Shown: one piece after another, positions 11,415 through 26,524 of the stretch
Numbering within the stretch: position 1 is the stretch's first letter
How the letters are laid out: every line of letters begins with the position of its first letter
Origin: Crambe crambe
Lineage: Eukaryota > Porifera > Demospongiae > Poecilosclerida > Crambeidae
Direction of reading: 5' to 3'
Length of the DNA stretch: 64,000 nucleotides
NCBI GenBank assembly: GCA_963924555.1
Contig: OZ004597.1
Span: 3,366,404-3,430,403, forward strand
Made by a program: the position numbers and the translations under genes
The notes under the pieces: model-generated
What the model was told of the DNA's origin: nothing
Database searches by the model: none
The model's input: the letters and a program-made list of their open reading frames with translations, nothing else

Positions 11415-11791
11415 AGTTATACATATGTTGATTACTCGTGCAAGTATAATACAGTTACTTCTTCTGTCCAGGGAACGGTGAGTACATGACATCATCAATG
11501 GTTAATATTGCCAGCTTTCCAATTATTCCTAAAATCCCCCCCTCCCTACCCCTAACCAGGCCCCAAGGATGATGATAGTACTTTTTTTTCTATTCTTAGA
11601 AATTTGCCACAAAGTGGGCACTACCATTGCTAATGAATGTGACTGTACTGGGCGTGGCCAATAAGCCAACTGTGTTGACTCTAAATGGAACACCTAAAAA
11701 CTTCACTTTCAGTGAGGGTAGAACTTTCAAGTTGATGGTGGACAACTTGAATATCAACATGGACACTGAATTCACTTTGAGTTGGAAATAG
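6824..11791 (+). CDS. GH31 alpha-glucosidase (GAA/maltase type), 5' part not found
   Basis: Fifteen exons in consistent phase: 6824-6920, 7229-7299, 7557-7682, 8040-8221, 8426-8561, 8626-8708, 8768-8866, 9270-9513, 9617-9844, 10051-10145, 10201-10438, 10731-10855, 10999-11156, 11417-11477 and 11600-11791 (~711 residues). Family hydrolases cut alpha-1,4-glucosidic bonds in lysosome or gut. Landmarks: [39 protein letters not shown] with nucleophile Asp at 9315-9317, HWLGDN with acid/base Asp at 9739-9741, [10 protein letters not shown] and [11 protein letters not shown]. The C-terminal beta-sandwich ends with [11 protein letters not shown]. The signal peptide, trefoil and N-terminal beta-sandwich (~250 residues) were not found between 5480 and 6824. 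They may be distant, too diverged to see, or lost. One donor is non-ideal (GTTAGA after 9844). Lysosomal GAA and MGAM-like identities cannot be separated here. Confidence 0.9.
8261..8400. repeat. (CA)n microsatellite in GH31 intron
   Basis: Near-pure CA dinucleotide tract with a few CATG interruptions, directly upstream of the exon at 8426. The poly-His/Thr frames across it are artefacts. Confidence 0.95.
8925..9250. repeat. Intronic minisatellite, ~35-bp unit
   Basis: About nine imperfect copies of a unit centred on GCATACCTCAGGCTGGAGTG followed by GCATGTGTAAGCTTA fill most of the intron before the GH31 catalytic-nucleophile exon. Some copies lack the AGCTTA segment, so higher-order variation is present. 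Confidence 0.9.
9929..10032. repeat. Paired (GA)n microsatellites in GH31 intron
   Basis: Two GA tracts (about 9929-9961 and 9992-10032) are separated by ~30 bp of unique sequence, just upstream of the exon at 10051. A related (CT)n tract at about 11381-11411 precedes the exon at 11417, so in both cases the tract lies close to the splice acceptor. Confidence 0.9.
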
Positions 11792-12238
11792 TTAAACTTT
11801 AACCCCATGTATACGTACTTCCCTTTTATTCATTAAATTGGGTTTTGCAGCTGCCTGGTTTCCTTATAATTAAGACTTGGTGTACAGAATCATTATGAGG
11901 ATTTATTATGAGGGAAGTAATATTATTTTAAAATTCCTCAGGCTTATAAGCTCGATATAGTAGGTATCTTCTGACTTTGAGCTCTGAAGTCTTAATGAAC
12001 CATTTGAAATCATTCATAATGCCTTGTGATATGAAATAATGCCCACCCTTGTCTTGCCATGTGCTACTTTAATTGTGTTACAGTTCCTGAATCATCTGGG
12101 TGAAAAAAATAATACAGAAAATAGAAATTAGGAAGTCGTAAAGTGCATGCAGCATACACTTTGGGTGGGACATTTCAATAGCCAAGATCTAGTATTTGCA
12201 GTCAAGTCTTGTACAGCTTGCTCATGGAAGGACTTTCT
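11792..12238. other. Convergent intergenic gap
   Basis: This is the 3' ends of GH31 (+) and CAMSAP (-). No gene, no RNA gene and no clear repeat was seen. Confidence 0.6.
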
Positions 12239-15200
12239 CTAGTGGGGTCTTTGCTTGGACCAGTACTGGGGCTTTATAGTGAGAGCATCCACAGAATACG
12301 ACAGAGTCCTGCTTGGAATCTCCTGGAATTCTCTCTGGCCAGAGTTGTATCTAAGTCAAAAGGAATGACCATGTGATTATAGTTATGCCAGGGCTGCAAC
12401 TATAGTCTAGGATTAATAAAAGGTAGAAATTTCAGTTTTTAATTCTACAATTTATTTATTATCTTTTAACGGTAACAAGCATGTTTTGTTTACTTGTAGA
12501 GATGTGAAATCATTATTTCCTTGATTTCCTTGGGTCCAGTACCACATATTCGCATCACCTAACATAATGAGGGACATAAGATTGTGATAATTACGACTAG
12601 TATTGTTAGTACAAAAGGAAATGCAGCACTTGAAATAAGGCAGGTCTGAAAAAAATTTTTTTCTTACCGATCTCTCTCCCGAGTAGTAAGAATAGACTCC
12701 CCTGAACTTGTAGCCAAGTGTATCTCTGAACAGAATCAATACGTGAGTGGCTGGGGTCTTCTCCAATTCCTATACAATACAAATAAGCAACTACTGTAGC
12801 TACATAGGAATACAGAATGTTGGTTATAATTACAAACAGTGTACGAGTATTCATTCACTATGGGATGTCACACTAGCTAAATAGATCTTATAGATTCCAA
12901 ACTCTCATGACCAAAGGAATGGACTCGTATATAGCACTTTATTAGTTGATTTACACTCACAGCAAGTATTTTGTTTTTGAAAGATAAGTGGACATCTCCA
13001 GCCAAGCACACAAAAGAGATAGCATTCCTGATGATCTTGAGATTGGACTTTGCCTTGGGCTGAACATAACAAGTGGGTCCACTGTATACATGACCGACAT
13101 GGTGCTCAGAGAGTGAGGAGTCTGAAGGTACTGCTGTTTCTCTTTTCTCAGTAGCGTGTACTGCTGATAACTGGAAATGAAGAGTGTCGCTATTCTGTTT
13201 GATTTTTGAAGTAGGATCCAAAACAGTGACATTGTCTTCTTTGGGAACCTCTCTTGTCCTAAATCAAATAGGATTATTAGACACTCATAGGCTCATTGTT
13301 TGAATTATAATATGGTAAAAAATATTCACCTGTTTTTCCGGTGCTCAGCTGCCAATTTACGAGCTTTGTCTCTTTGAACAATCCGACTTCTAACCAGCTC
13401 ACCTTTCCCCTTGATATCCACCCCCTGAAACCAAAAGGATATAAACTAAAAAAAAACACTACTCTGGAGATCAATAATGAGGAAATATTCAAAGGAAGTG
13501 AGAGTATTTGAATCATGAAGTGAAGGAATATTCATTTAAGCTTCAGACTTTACTAAATTGCAAAAGGTGAATGCATTATAGCAACTCACCTTGGGTGCCT
13601 GATGCAGTGGGCTAACCCAGGGGTTGGGTTGTATTATCTCTATGAAGTTTGTACTGGGCGCCTGAGTTGCTTGAGACGAAGGCACTTGAGGAGGACTGGT
13701 GTGTGGATTTTGCTGGATACCATTGGACTCTGATCCTTCATTATTGACTTCAGGCTTGTGGTGGACTATGTAAGTTTGCTGCCCCCTGTGAACAATAGGA
13801 GATGAAGGTCGCTCGTGCAGTGGGTGGTACTTAGTTCTGGGAAGTGATTTCTGAATGTCCACACCCACTGGATTCAGCTTAATAATATGTGGAGGAGGTT
13901 TTTCCACAATAACTTCATCTTGTTCTTGCTTATCACTAGCAGTTGCTTCCTTTCCATCATTCTTCTTGCTGTGTTCATGGGTGTCACTGGATAAACTTGC
14001 AGATGCCTGTAAGTCACCATCATCTATAGCTTTGGAAGCCAGATCGATGCTGGTATTATCAGATACTGGACCACTGCTACTTGAAATGGCCTTGCTTGAT
14101 ATTCCACTGTGGCTTATTTTGAGCTGATTGACCAATACCTCCCTCTCCATGTCAGCATCTTGCGACTGAATGCTCGTCAGCACAGGCATCAGAGAAATTT
14201 TGAATTTTTGGATGCTGGAAGGGACAGGCATTTTATGAGCAGGGGAGGCATATATCCATGCACTATGATGCAACTGTAACATATCAGTGAGCAGGATTGC
14301 TTCACCACTGTGTCTTAATTCCCCCAATCCATTAGTGGTGGGAATAACAGTTGGATTATGGTCTGATATACTGATTGTAGACATTACTTCAGGCTGGGAT
14401 TCTGGTATTCCTTTGTCGTCAACAGGTAACTCAACTTTCTGTGCATTACTAATGACAGGGAGACCAGCTTTTGTAGCAGTAGCCAAGGTATGCTGCTTAT
14501 TCAAGGTGAAACTTTCATGAACTTGGACCTCGAATTCTAAATCATTTTGCGGACTTCCAGTGTTCAGTAATTGAGAGCCATTCTGTCCACCACCACTATT
14601 ATCGTACTCATTAGTTTTGCTATTGGTAACAGTGGAGCTTGAATTTACATTATGATAGGTATGGTCACTTGAAGTGGACCACCCATCAGTGCTATCAGTC
14701 GTACCAAAGGATTCGTGCTGACGTGAAACAGAAGCTCTATTCTGAATTTGTGACATCTGTTCCTGAATATTCAAATTATCACTTGAGGCTGAGATAAGCT
14801 TGCTACTTGAGGGTGCATTGGTAATATTCACTGGTGTTGACTGAATGGGAGGAAGCTGAGTTTGGATGAGTGGAGACGATTGTGAATGGATTCCTCTGGT
14901 AAGTGGACGATTTTCCTTCTTGAAAGCACTTAGTGCTGACAATTGAGTGGCATTAAGTGAAGTCCTCAACGGGGCCTCGAAAACTCTCGAATCAGAAGCA
15001 GAAGAAGAGATTGAATTTGTCCTCGATTTTAAATTTCTGACTTGCAATGATGACCGGTCAGTACTGTTCAAATTCTCATGGATCTTGGGATTAATTGGGC
15101 CAAATTTAACCAGCTTGTGTTTCGCAGGTGGAGGTAAAATCTCAGTGCTCCGTGAATGCAAGGTAACAATAGGCGGAAAGAATTTCTGTCTAGATACAGC

Positions 15201-17022
15201 AGGGAAGAATATCTTATTGATGGCCCCATCACTCGAACTCTGTAATGATTTGTGATTACTGACAGGGACAGATGAGATGCTAGCGTGGGAAGACTGCTGG
15301 CGGATCAATTTTTTGGCAGAAGACTTCACTTCAAAGCAATAAAATAAGTGAGCAAAGAGAACCAAGATGTTTGTATTGAGGAGACCAGAGGATCCCCATT
15401 GGACCAGGTCTATGGGGCTGAGGTGGAAACCAGGAGCAGAAAGGTGATTATTACAGTAACCACAGATGGACTGAAAATTCTCCAGTATTTTCTCTCGTGA
15501 TAATGAATGTTCACCACTGAAGTTAAAATCTGGAGATATTCAACATAAAATTCTCTGTAAGTGCCACTGCCATAAAAGGAAATAAGGATTTGAAATCTAA
15601 GCAGCCATTCTCATGCCTGAATTGAGGTCATTATGGATAGATTACATCCAATTTGTTCTCAAAAAAAGTCTCAGCATTTTGAAAATATTAATTTTGAGTA
15701 GTTGGGGGGGGGGGGGGGGGGGGGGTGGCACAATAATAATATGGGAATTGTGCATATCCTTTAGAGTCCAGAATCCCACTAGCTAGCTACCTCCTGTGAT
15801 CTTGTATTGCAACGCTTTTTCAATCATCACCACATCCATTGCATTACTGTTCTTCAAGAAGGCGTTTGGAAATACCCCACTAATGACCCTTGTATATCCC
15901 TCATGTGACTTACTTTTCCATTCACAAACATGGGGAAGGTAGTGCAGCAGAAGGGCTGCCACACTTTGCCCATCGCTGATCCCACTGTACAGATCACCCA
16001 GAATAGGAGGTATGACTGGATTGTCACCTGATTTCATCACCATTGCCTTGTTTCTTCTCCTCTGCCGAGGGTCGGGTTCATGCATCAGAATGTCAATTTC
16101 TTTGGAACGAGTGTTACAAACAGCCTCTGATACTTTATTCAGCCACACCGTTATCAGAAGATCCAGCTCTATTTTATTTGGAAGCTCCTTAGAAACATTG
16201 AAGGTCGAAATTTTTCTACATGGAAGAAAGAGATATAAAGGAACCATGTCTAGAGTTTTTTTTTGTTTTTGTTTTTTTCACATTTCTCACCTGACTGATC
16301 TTGCTATTGCTTGCATCGTAATGATTTTGATGGCATACTGAATCATGAGTGCATCTAACAGTGCCAAATGGCTCTTCTGCATTGACAAATAACAACCAGC
16401 CATTAATACACAGTCACACCGCTAGTTAATTAACTGGGGGGAGTCCACTAATTTTTTTCAAATGTCCATAATTCTTAATGCTGCCCACCATCAACTTGAG
16501 ACTCTGCTAATGGCATTCTTCAGTATCTGGCTAGGATAATCATTTTTCTGCTCACCTCTCTGAATGGTTCTGTCTGAGTTAGCATGGAGTCGCTCACTAT
16601 AACATCCCCGTCCTCCACTACATAACCTCCTTTCTTACCCAAGCAGTGAAGGAGTGGCTCAAATGAACTAGCCACCACCTGTTCACCAGGAAATAGTACA
16701 TTGTATGCACTCCAGTAGATGTTCGGGTTAGTCAGGACGTCCACTATCTCGTCTTTCAAATTCCCATCCTGGTAGGGGTCTAGTAAAAGACCGGTCACAC
16801 TCATTCCCTGGGGTACCTGGATTTCTTTCTTATGAGGGCTTTCTGAGATGACACGAGAGAGCCATTTGAGGGAACAGTAAAACTTAACCTGTATTAAAAC
16901 TCATAGCTCAGCTAAACATTCTTCATAGCTTGATAACTTACTGAAATGTTCATCCTTATTTACGGTTAAATTCTCGAATAAGCAGAGGACTTACTACAGC
17001 TAGCTACATAGCGAATTATCAT
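12239..17022 (-). CDS. CAMSAP: CAMSAP/Patronin microtubule minus-end protein
   Basis: Exons (5'->3'): tentative 17022-~17008, then 16888-16556, 16376-16291, 16215-15791, 15529-13590, 13424-13330, 13258-12961, 12769-12668, 12558-12494 and 12350-12239 (about 1150 residues). CAMSAP binds and stabilises microtubule minus ends. The N-terminal part is the CAMSAP calponin-homology region (VKFYCSLKWL, HLALLDALMIQYA, ISDGQSVAALLLHYLP, LVLFAHLFYCFEV). A ~500-residue Ser/Thr-rich, probably disordered linker lies in the 1.9-kb exon. A short charged helix (GELVRSRIVQRDKARKLAAE) leads into the CKK domain, recognised by AKSNLKIIRNAISFVCLAG, HVLILFRDTLGYKFRGVYSY, ICGTGPKEIKE and SVDALTIKPQYW. All internal phases agree. 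The first exon and start are uncertain: ATG at 17020-17022 with a weak donor. It is divergent from the MATH gene across ~380 bp. Confidence 0.93.
15704..15725. repeat. Poly-G tract (22 G)
   Basis: Uninterrupted G run inside the CAMSAP intron between exons 15791-16215 and 13590-15529. Its length may be affected by sequencing error. Confidence 0.9.
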
Positions 17023-17399
17023 CTTAAACTTGGTGTGGTCCTCCTCCTGGTTTATAATTGGAACGCCAGCGGCAAAGGCATGCGTACCTTTTCAATTGTT
17101 GCCATGGAAACCATAGTTAGGGATATCCCCAAAAGGGGTGGGGCTGCAATCATAGATATACTACACGGAACTGGGAGTGGAACTCCAATGTCATGAAGAG
17201 GGGGGAAATGCTCTGCGTGGAGTACACAGAGCTAGCTAGAGATAGTCTGTTGGCGTCTGCCCTTCTTTACCCTCTTTGATCGGTAAAGGATCGTCGATGA
17301 CGTGAAAGGGGTGGAGCTGAGAGATCGCTCTAGGAGGAGCAACTAATAAAGTCAGGAAGTACACTTTACCTCCGCACAACCTTGCAAGCATACATCATC
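17023..17399. promoter_or_regulatory. Shared head-to-head promoter region (CAMSAP / MATH protein)
   Basis: This is about 377 bp between the inferred start codons of two divergent genes. The interval has no repeats and is less AT-rich than the surroundings. It presumably holds both transcription starts. The promoter role is inferred from gene orientation, not from a recognised motif. Confidence 0.5.
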
Positions 17400-18230
17400 A
17401 TGGAGCTCCAAGAAGAAATTGAAAGTTTGAAGAAGATGCTTGAAAGTCTTCTAGAAGAAAAAGAAGTCATGAAACGTGAGATTAGTGAACTGCGAAAGAT
17501 TTGTACTCAGGGGGAGAGGGTGCATCATTCAGAAATGCTGGCTTTAAAGAACGATATGGAACGGTTAAAGAAGACGCAGCCCGATCTTAACGCTGGTAAC
17601 CTCGTCAACGCAGGAAATTCATCCTCACCTGACATCTATACCAGAATGAAAGGTATGAAAAAAAGACCCCAGTCTATGCACGAGGTTTCCATCCTTCCTC
17701 CTAACTTCCAAGAGCAGCTACAAGAAAAGCCCCACCAGAACGGCGCGGTGAACGTCTTCTTGGGCGCTCTGCCACCTTACTACTTCACTCTGGATAACTT
17801 TGATCATTATAAGAAAAATTCTCTGAAATGGTTTAGTGAGGCATTTTATAGCCATTGTTACGGTTACAAGATGTGCATAGGAGTGGATGCAGGTGGCAGC
17901 AATGTGGGCCAGGGCACACATGTGTCTCTCCTTGTTTATCTCCTTCCTGGAGAGTATGATGAAAGTCTCAAATGGCCATTCCGGGGGACTGTGAAAATCC
18001 AGATCCTCAACGAGAGACGAGAAGGCAATCATTTCGAGTCAGTTGTGGAGTTTACAGAAGACACTCCCCTCGTTAACTCTGCCCAAGTGACCAACAGGGA
18101 CAGGAGCACAGGCTGGGGGAATTCCCTCTTCATCGAGCACTCCAAATTGGGCTACGATGCGGCCATGGATTGCGAGCTACTGAAATATAATCGGCTAAGG
18201 TTTGTAGTTACAGCAGTTGATGTAGCTTGA
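17400..18230 (+). CDS. Coiled-coil plus TRAF-type MATH domain protein
   Basis: Single-exon gene of 276 residues starting at ATG 17400 (MELQEEIESLKK). Residues ~1-65 are a charged heptad-type coiled coil. Residues ~120-275 match the TRAF-C/MATH domain, with YGYKMCIGVDAGG, GQGTHVSLLVYLLPGEYD, LKWPFRGTVKIQIL and a closing RFVVTAVDV strand. TRAF-C domains trimerise through the coiled coil and bind receptor or adaptor peptides. The RING and zinc fingers of classical TRAFs are absent from this frame, and no upstream exons are seen before the CAMSAP promoter. It is therefore more like TRAF1 or a TRAF-only adaptor and should not ubiquitinate on its own. A retrocopy origin would explain the lack of introns. 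Confidence 0.88.
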   Translation: MELQEEIESLKKMLESLLEEKEVMKREISELRKICTQGERVHHSEMLALKNDMERLKKTQPDLNAGNLVNAGNSSSPDIYTRMKGMKKRPQSMHEVSILPPNFQEQLQEKPHQNGAVNVFLGALPPYYFTLDNFDHYKKNSLKWFSEAFYSHCYGYKMCIGVDAGGSNVGQGTHVSLLVYLLPGEYDESLKWPFRGTVKIQILNERREGNHFESVVEFTEDTPLVNSAQVTNRDRSTGWGNSLFIEHSKLGYDAAMDCELLKYNRLRFVVTAVDVA

Positions 18231-18711
18231 TTGCTCACAAGGGCATCACAACACAACATCAAAAATCAATATACTGTTAAAACTAGTATAATCCATTACA
18301 TTTTTTGTTTCTATTGTGAATCAGTTGCCTACCACTTCTTCCCTTGTATACCATGAATCATCACACAAAAACTTCTTTCACTGTTATGATTTCTGCCCCC
18401 CCAACTGTATATATAATATGTACGAATTCAAATCTGAGAATAAACACTCACATGGACAGTAATAATTCACAGATGCACAGAGATGCTTTCAATAGCACTA
18501 CGATGTATGCTTAAGCATGCTTATTTAAAAACAAGTTGCAACATTAATTTTATCAGTGCAGTATTATTATTACAAAGATGTGAGATTTCATTAAAGAGTG
18601 GCATTGTGATAATGAAACAAGATTGCACAAAAGAAGCGAGAGAATACTTCTCACAATTTCTGGTTGGTTGGTAGGCATGTTGAAAGCAAAAGTGGAGTGA
18701 TGGAGTGATTA
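18231..18711. other. Convergent intergenic gap
   Basis: 3' flanks of the MATH gene (+) and PRP17 (-). Apart from the AATAAA at 18439, nothing recognisable was seen. Confidence 0.55.
18439..18444 (+). terminator. Polyadenylation signal AATAAA
   Basis: Canonical hexamer about 210 bp downstream of the MATH-protein stop codon and on its strand. It is the best candidate for 3'-end formation of that gene. Confidence 0.55.
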
Positions 18712-24149
<5,438 letters not shown>

Positions 24150-24310
24150 CCTGTAAAATTCAAGGTTTTGGTTATTATCTAAGGTCAAAGTTTACCTATG
24201 ATCGGTGATCCGTGAACGAAAGAATACGAGTAGCGTTTCCAAACAATCACATGCTCATTGCATCTTGTTACTTTCCCGCCTTCAATCTTTGTCTTACTCC
24301 AGTGTGGACT
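24150..24310. promoter_or_regulatory. Shared head-to-head promoter region (PRP17 / ISCU)
   Basis: Only ~161 bp separate the two start codons, so the promoters and 5' UTRs must overlap or interleave. No specific motif is claimed. Confidence 0.6.
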
Positions 24311-25450
24311 ATGGCGTTACTTCAGAAGCTGAGATTACCGTTGACCAGATTCCTCGGTCCGAGTAGGATACTAGTTGCGTCTTACCATGACAAAGTAAGT
24401 TTCTAGCTGGCCACAGTTCATTTTATCAACTTGCTAGACTTTAAGTGACATTTGGCATAAATTGCCCTCTTACAGGTGATAGATCATTATGAGAATCCTC
24501 GAAATGTTGGGTCCATGGACAAGTCAGATAAAAATGTGGGAACTGGGCTAGTAGGTGCCCCAGCATGTGGAGATGTCATGAAGCTTCAGGTCAGTATCAA
24601 CCTAATATGTAATATCTCAATGATGGATGAAAAAAAGGAGCTCCCATTATCTATTATGAATTATGTAGTTAAATCATTCACTTTGCTTGGTTCCCATTCT
24701 AAGGGTAGGCTCTTAATGTGCATTGATTAAGTATTGCAACTCTGTTTAGATTAAAGTGGATGAGAATGGAAAGATAGTGGATGCCAAGTTCAAGACCTTT
24801 GGTTGTGGTTCTGCCATAGCCTCGAGCTCATTGGCAACTGAATGGATCAAGGGAAAGAATGTATGTTAGGTCACACAAAATCGACAAGCTCTAACTAAAG
24901 GACACCATTGGGAGCAGCCATTGTTTGAGAGGTTGTCCTCTAAATGGACCTCTAGTCCTCTCTTTGAAGGGGGACTGTATCAGAGGGCTCTTTATAGAAA
25001 CAAAATTGACAAGTTCTAAATAAAGGACACCATTGGGAGCAGCCATTATTTGAGAGGTTGTCCTCTAAATGACACATTGGGACCTCTAGTCCTCTCTTTG
25101 AAGGGGGGACTGTGTCAGAGGGCTTTCCATAGAAACAAATCAGTGAAAGACCATGTGTTCTTTTGTGTGTTTAGTTGGATGCTGCTGCCAAGATTAAGAA
25201 CCAGGACATAGCCCAAGAGCTGTCCCTTCCTCCAGTGAAGCTCCACTGTTCAAGTAAGTGCTACACGTATGTACTACACACACACACAGCCTGAACTCCT
25301 TTACGCTTGAAACCCCATTATATGTCCCATCCAAGCTGATACTTTGATATCCCTATCACCCTACTTTCTTTAGTGTTGGCAGAAGATGCCATCCAAGCAG
25401 CTCTGAAGGATTACAGATCAAAGCAGGAGAAAGACAAGGTTGCTGTTTGA
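24311..25450 (+). CDS. ISCU: Mitochondrial iron-sulfur cluster scaffold ISCU
   Basis: Five exons: 24311-24394, 24476-24589, 24750-24860, 25175-25253 and 25374-25450, giving 154 residues. ISCU assembles [2Fe-2S] clusters with NFS1-ISD11 and frataxin in the mitochondrial matrix. Residues 1-~25 are a basic, amphipathic presequence. The core begins at [20 protein letters not shown]. All three cluster cysteines are present in their motifs: [30 protein letters not shown] and VKLHCSMLAEDAI. The client-type LPPVK motif recognised by HSPA9 is also intact. It shares a very short promoter with PRP17 and is convergent with MTRES1. Nothing unusual in the protein. Confidence 0.97.
24880..25140. repeat. ~127-bp tandem duplication in ISCU intron 3
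   Basis: Two adjacent copies begin near 24886 and 25013. Both carry GGACACCATTGGGAGCAGCC and AGGGGGGACTGT-like words, and differ by a short insertion (ACACATTGG) in the second copy. Confidence 0.85.
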
Positions 25451-25669
25451 CTCTTGAATGGACCATAAATTATTGTTTAGTTGTGCTGTGGTTGTCAAGT
25501 GTTACCTGTGATTGTATTCTAAAGTGTCTTGCACTGCTCATTTTTCGTTTATCATTTCACTGTATTATGTTCCTACAATATGTTCTCATCCCATTCCTGA
25601 ACAGAAGAGATCATAATCAACTTCACTGCTTTATTATGCTTATCTTGTACATCAGAAATAACCCGTATG

Positions 25670-26351
25670 CTAAGAAGTTTTTCTTATAGTTTCAAACTTT
25701 TTGTGTCGCAGTAATTTCACATGGTGACGTCCCTTTTTAGTTCGTGTACCTATTTCCATGACGATTACCCTGCCTCTCTGAAACAGCTGACTTTTAGGAT
25801 TATTTTCTCTGTCTCCTGTTATTGTTTCCAACTGTTGTTCAGGAGCAGGCGTGTGAAGAGTTGACAATTTTAAGGGAGTGTCCACATCAATAACATCACC
25901 CTCAGCAACCTATAAACCATTATCCAAAAACTGTATATGGATTTAAAAAGAAGGGAGAATGGTGAGAAATTAATTGTTTCAAAACCAAGTAGATCCCACC
26001 CAACTATAGGAGATGAGGTCAGGCACACCATACCAGAACACTTTTCTTCATTATAGCTTTTCCATTACACATTACTTGTCCATCCATACATAACTCCCAC
26101 ATCATCCTGCATGCATACAATAAGATATATAGCAAAGTACAATTATGTACCCAACTCTCTTACCGTCTTGAAATATTGAGGCCTGCTGAGGCAATGACAT
26201 CAATACGCAAGGATGACACAAGAGCAGAAATCTCTTTTGAGCCTGATGATAACTCTCTGTTTAAGATAAGATTTGTGTACTTTAATGTAGTGGAGCCAAT
26301 AATTGGAGAATAATGCTTTGAAAAGTGAAGAACAGCTCTGAGTGATAACAT
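25670..26351 (-). CDS. MTRES1: MTRES1-like mitochondrial S4 RNA-binding protein
   Basis: Three exons: 26351-26164, 26106-26034 and 25909-25670, in matching phase, giving 166 residues. The first ~45 residues look like a mitochondrial presequence. The core SSLRIDVIASAGLNISRR, then MCNGKAIMKKS and VAEGDVIDV, is the S4-type RNA-binding fold of MTRES1 (C6orf203), which associates with mitochondrial transcription and ribosomes. The tail (VIVMEIGTRTKKGRHHVKLL) is basic as in the family. It is shorter than the human protein (about 240), mainly at the N-terminus. It shares a ~170-bp bidirectional promoter with the acidic repeat gene and ends 220 bp from the ISCU stop. A generic S4 protein is the main alternative. 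Confidence 0.82.
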
Positions 26352-26524
26352 GGTACATTGAAGTTATTAGGTATTAATCGACACGGTTTAGAAGACGCGA
26401 TAGCAATACGTACGTAATAGCTAGCTACCGTAACGACCCTGCTCCACTTTTTTTAATACGTAGCGCTGCGTCATGCACTAAGCAACAAAGCGTCAATTCT
26501 GTTTGATCTTACATTCAAGAAGCA
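26352..26524. promoter_or_regulatory. Shared head-to-head promoter region (MTRES1 / acidic protein)
   Basis: 173 bp between two divergent start codons, including a GC-richer stretch around 26390-26480. The promoter role is inferred from arrangement. Confidence 0.5.

Noticed and set aside
17382..17399. Upstream TTG start for the MATH protein
   Set aside because: The first ATG in frame is at 17400. A TTG start is not expected in an animal gene.
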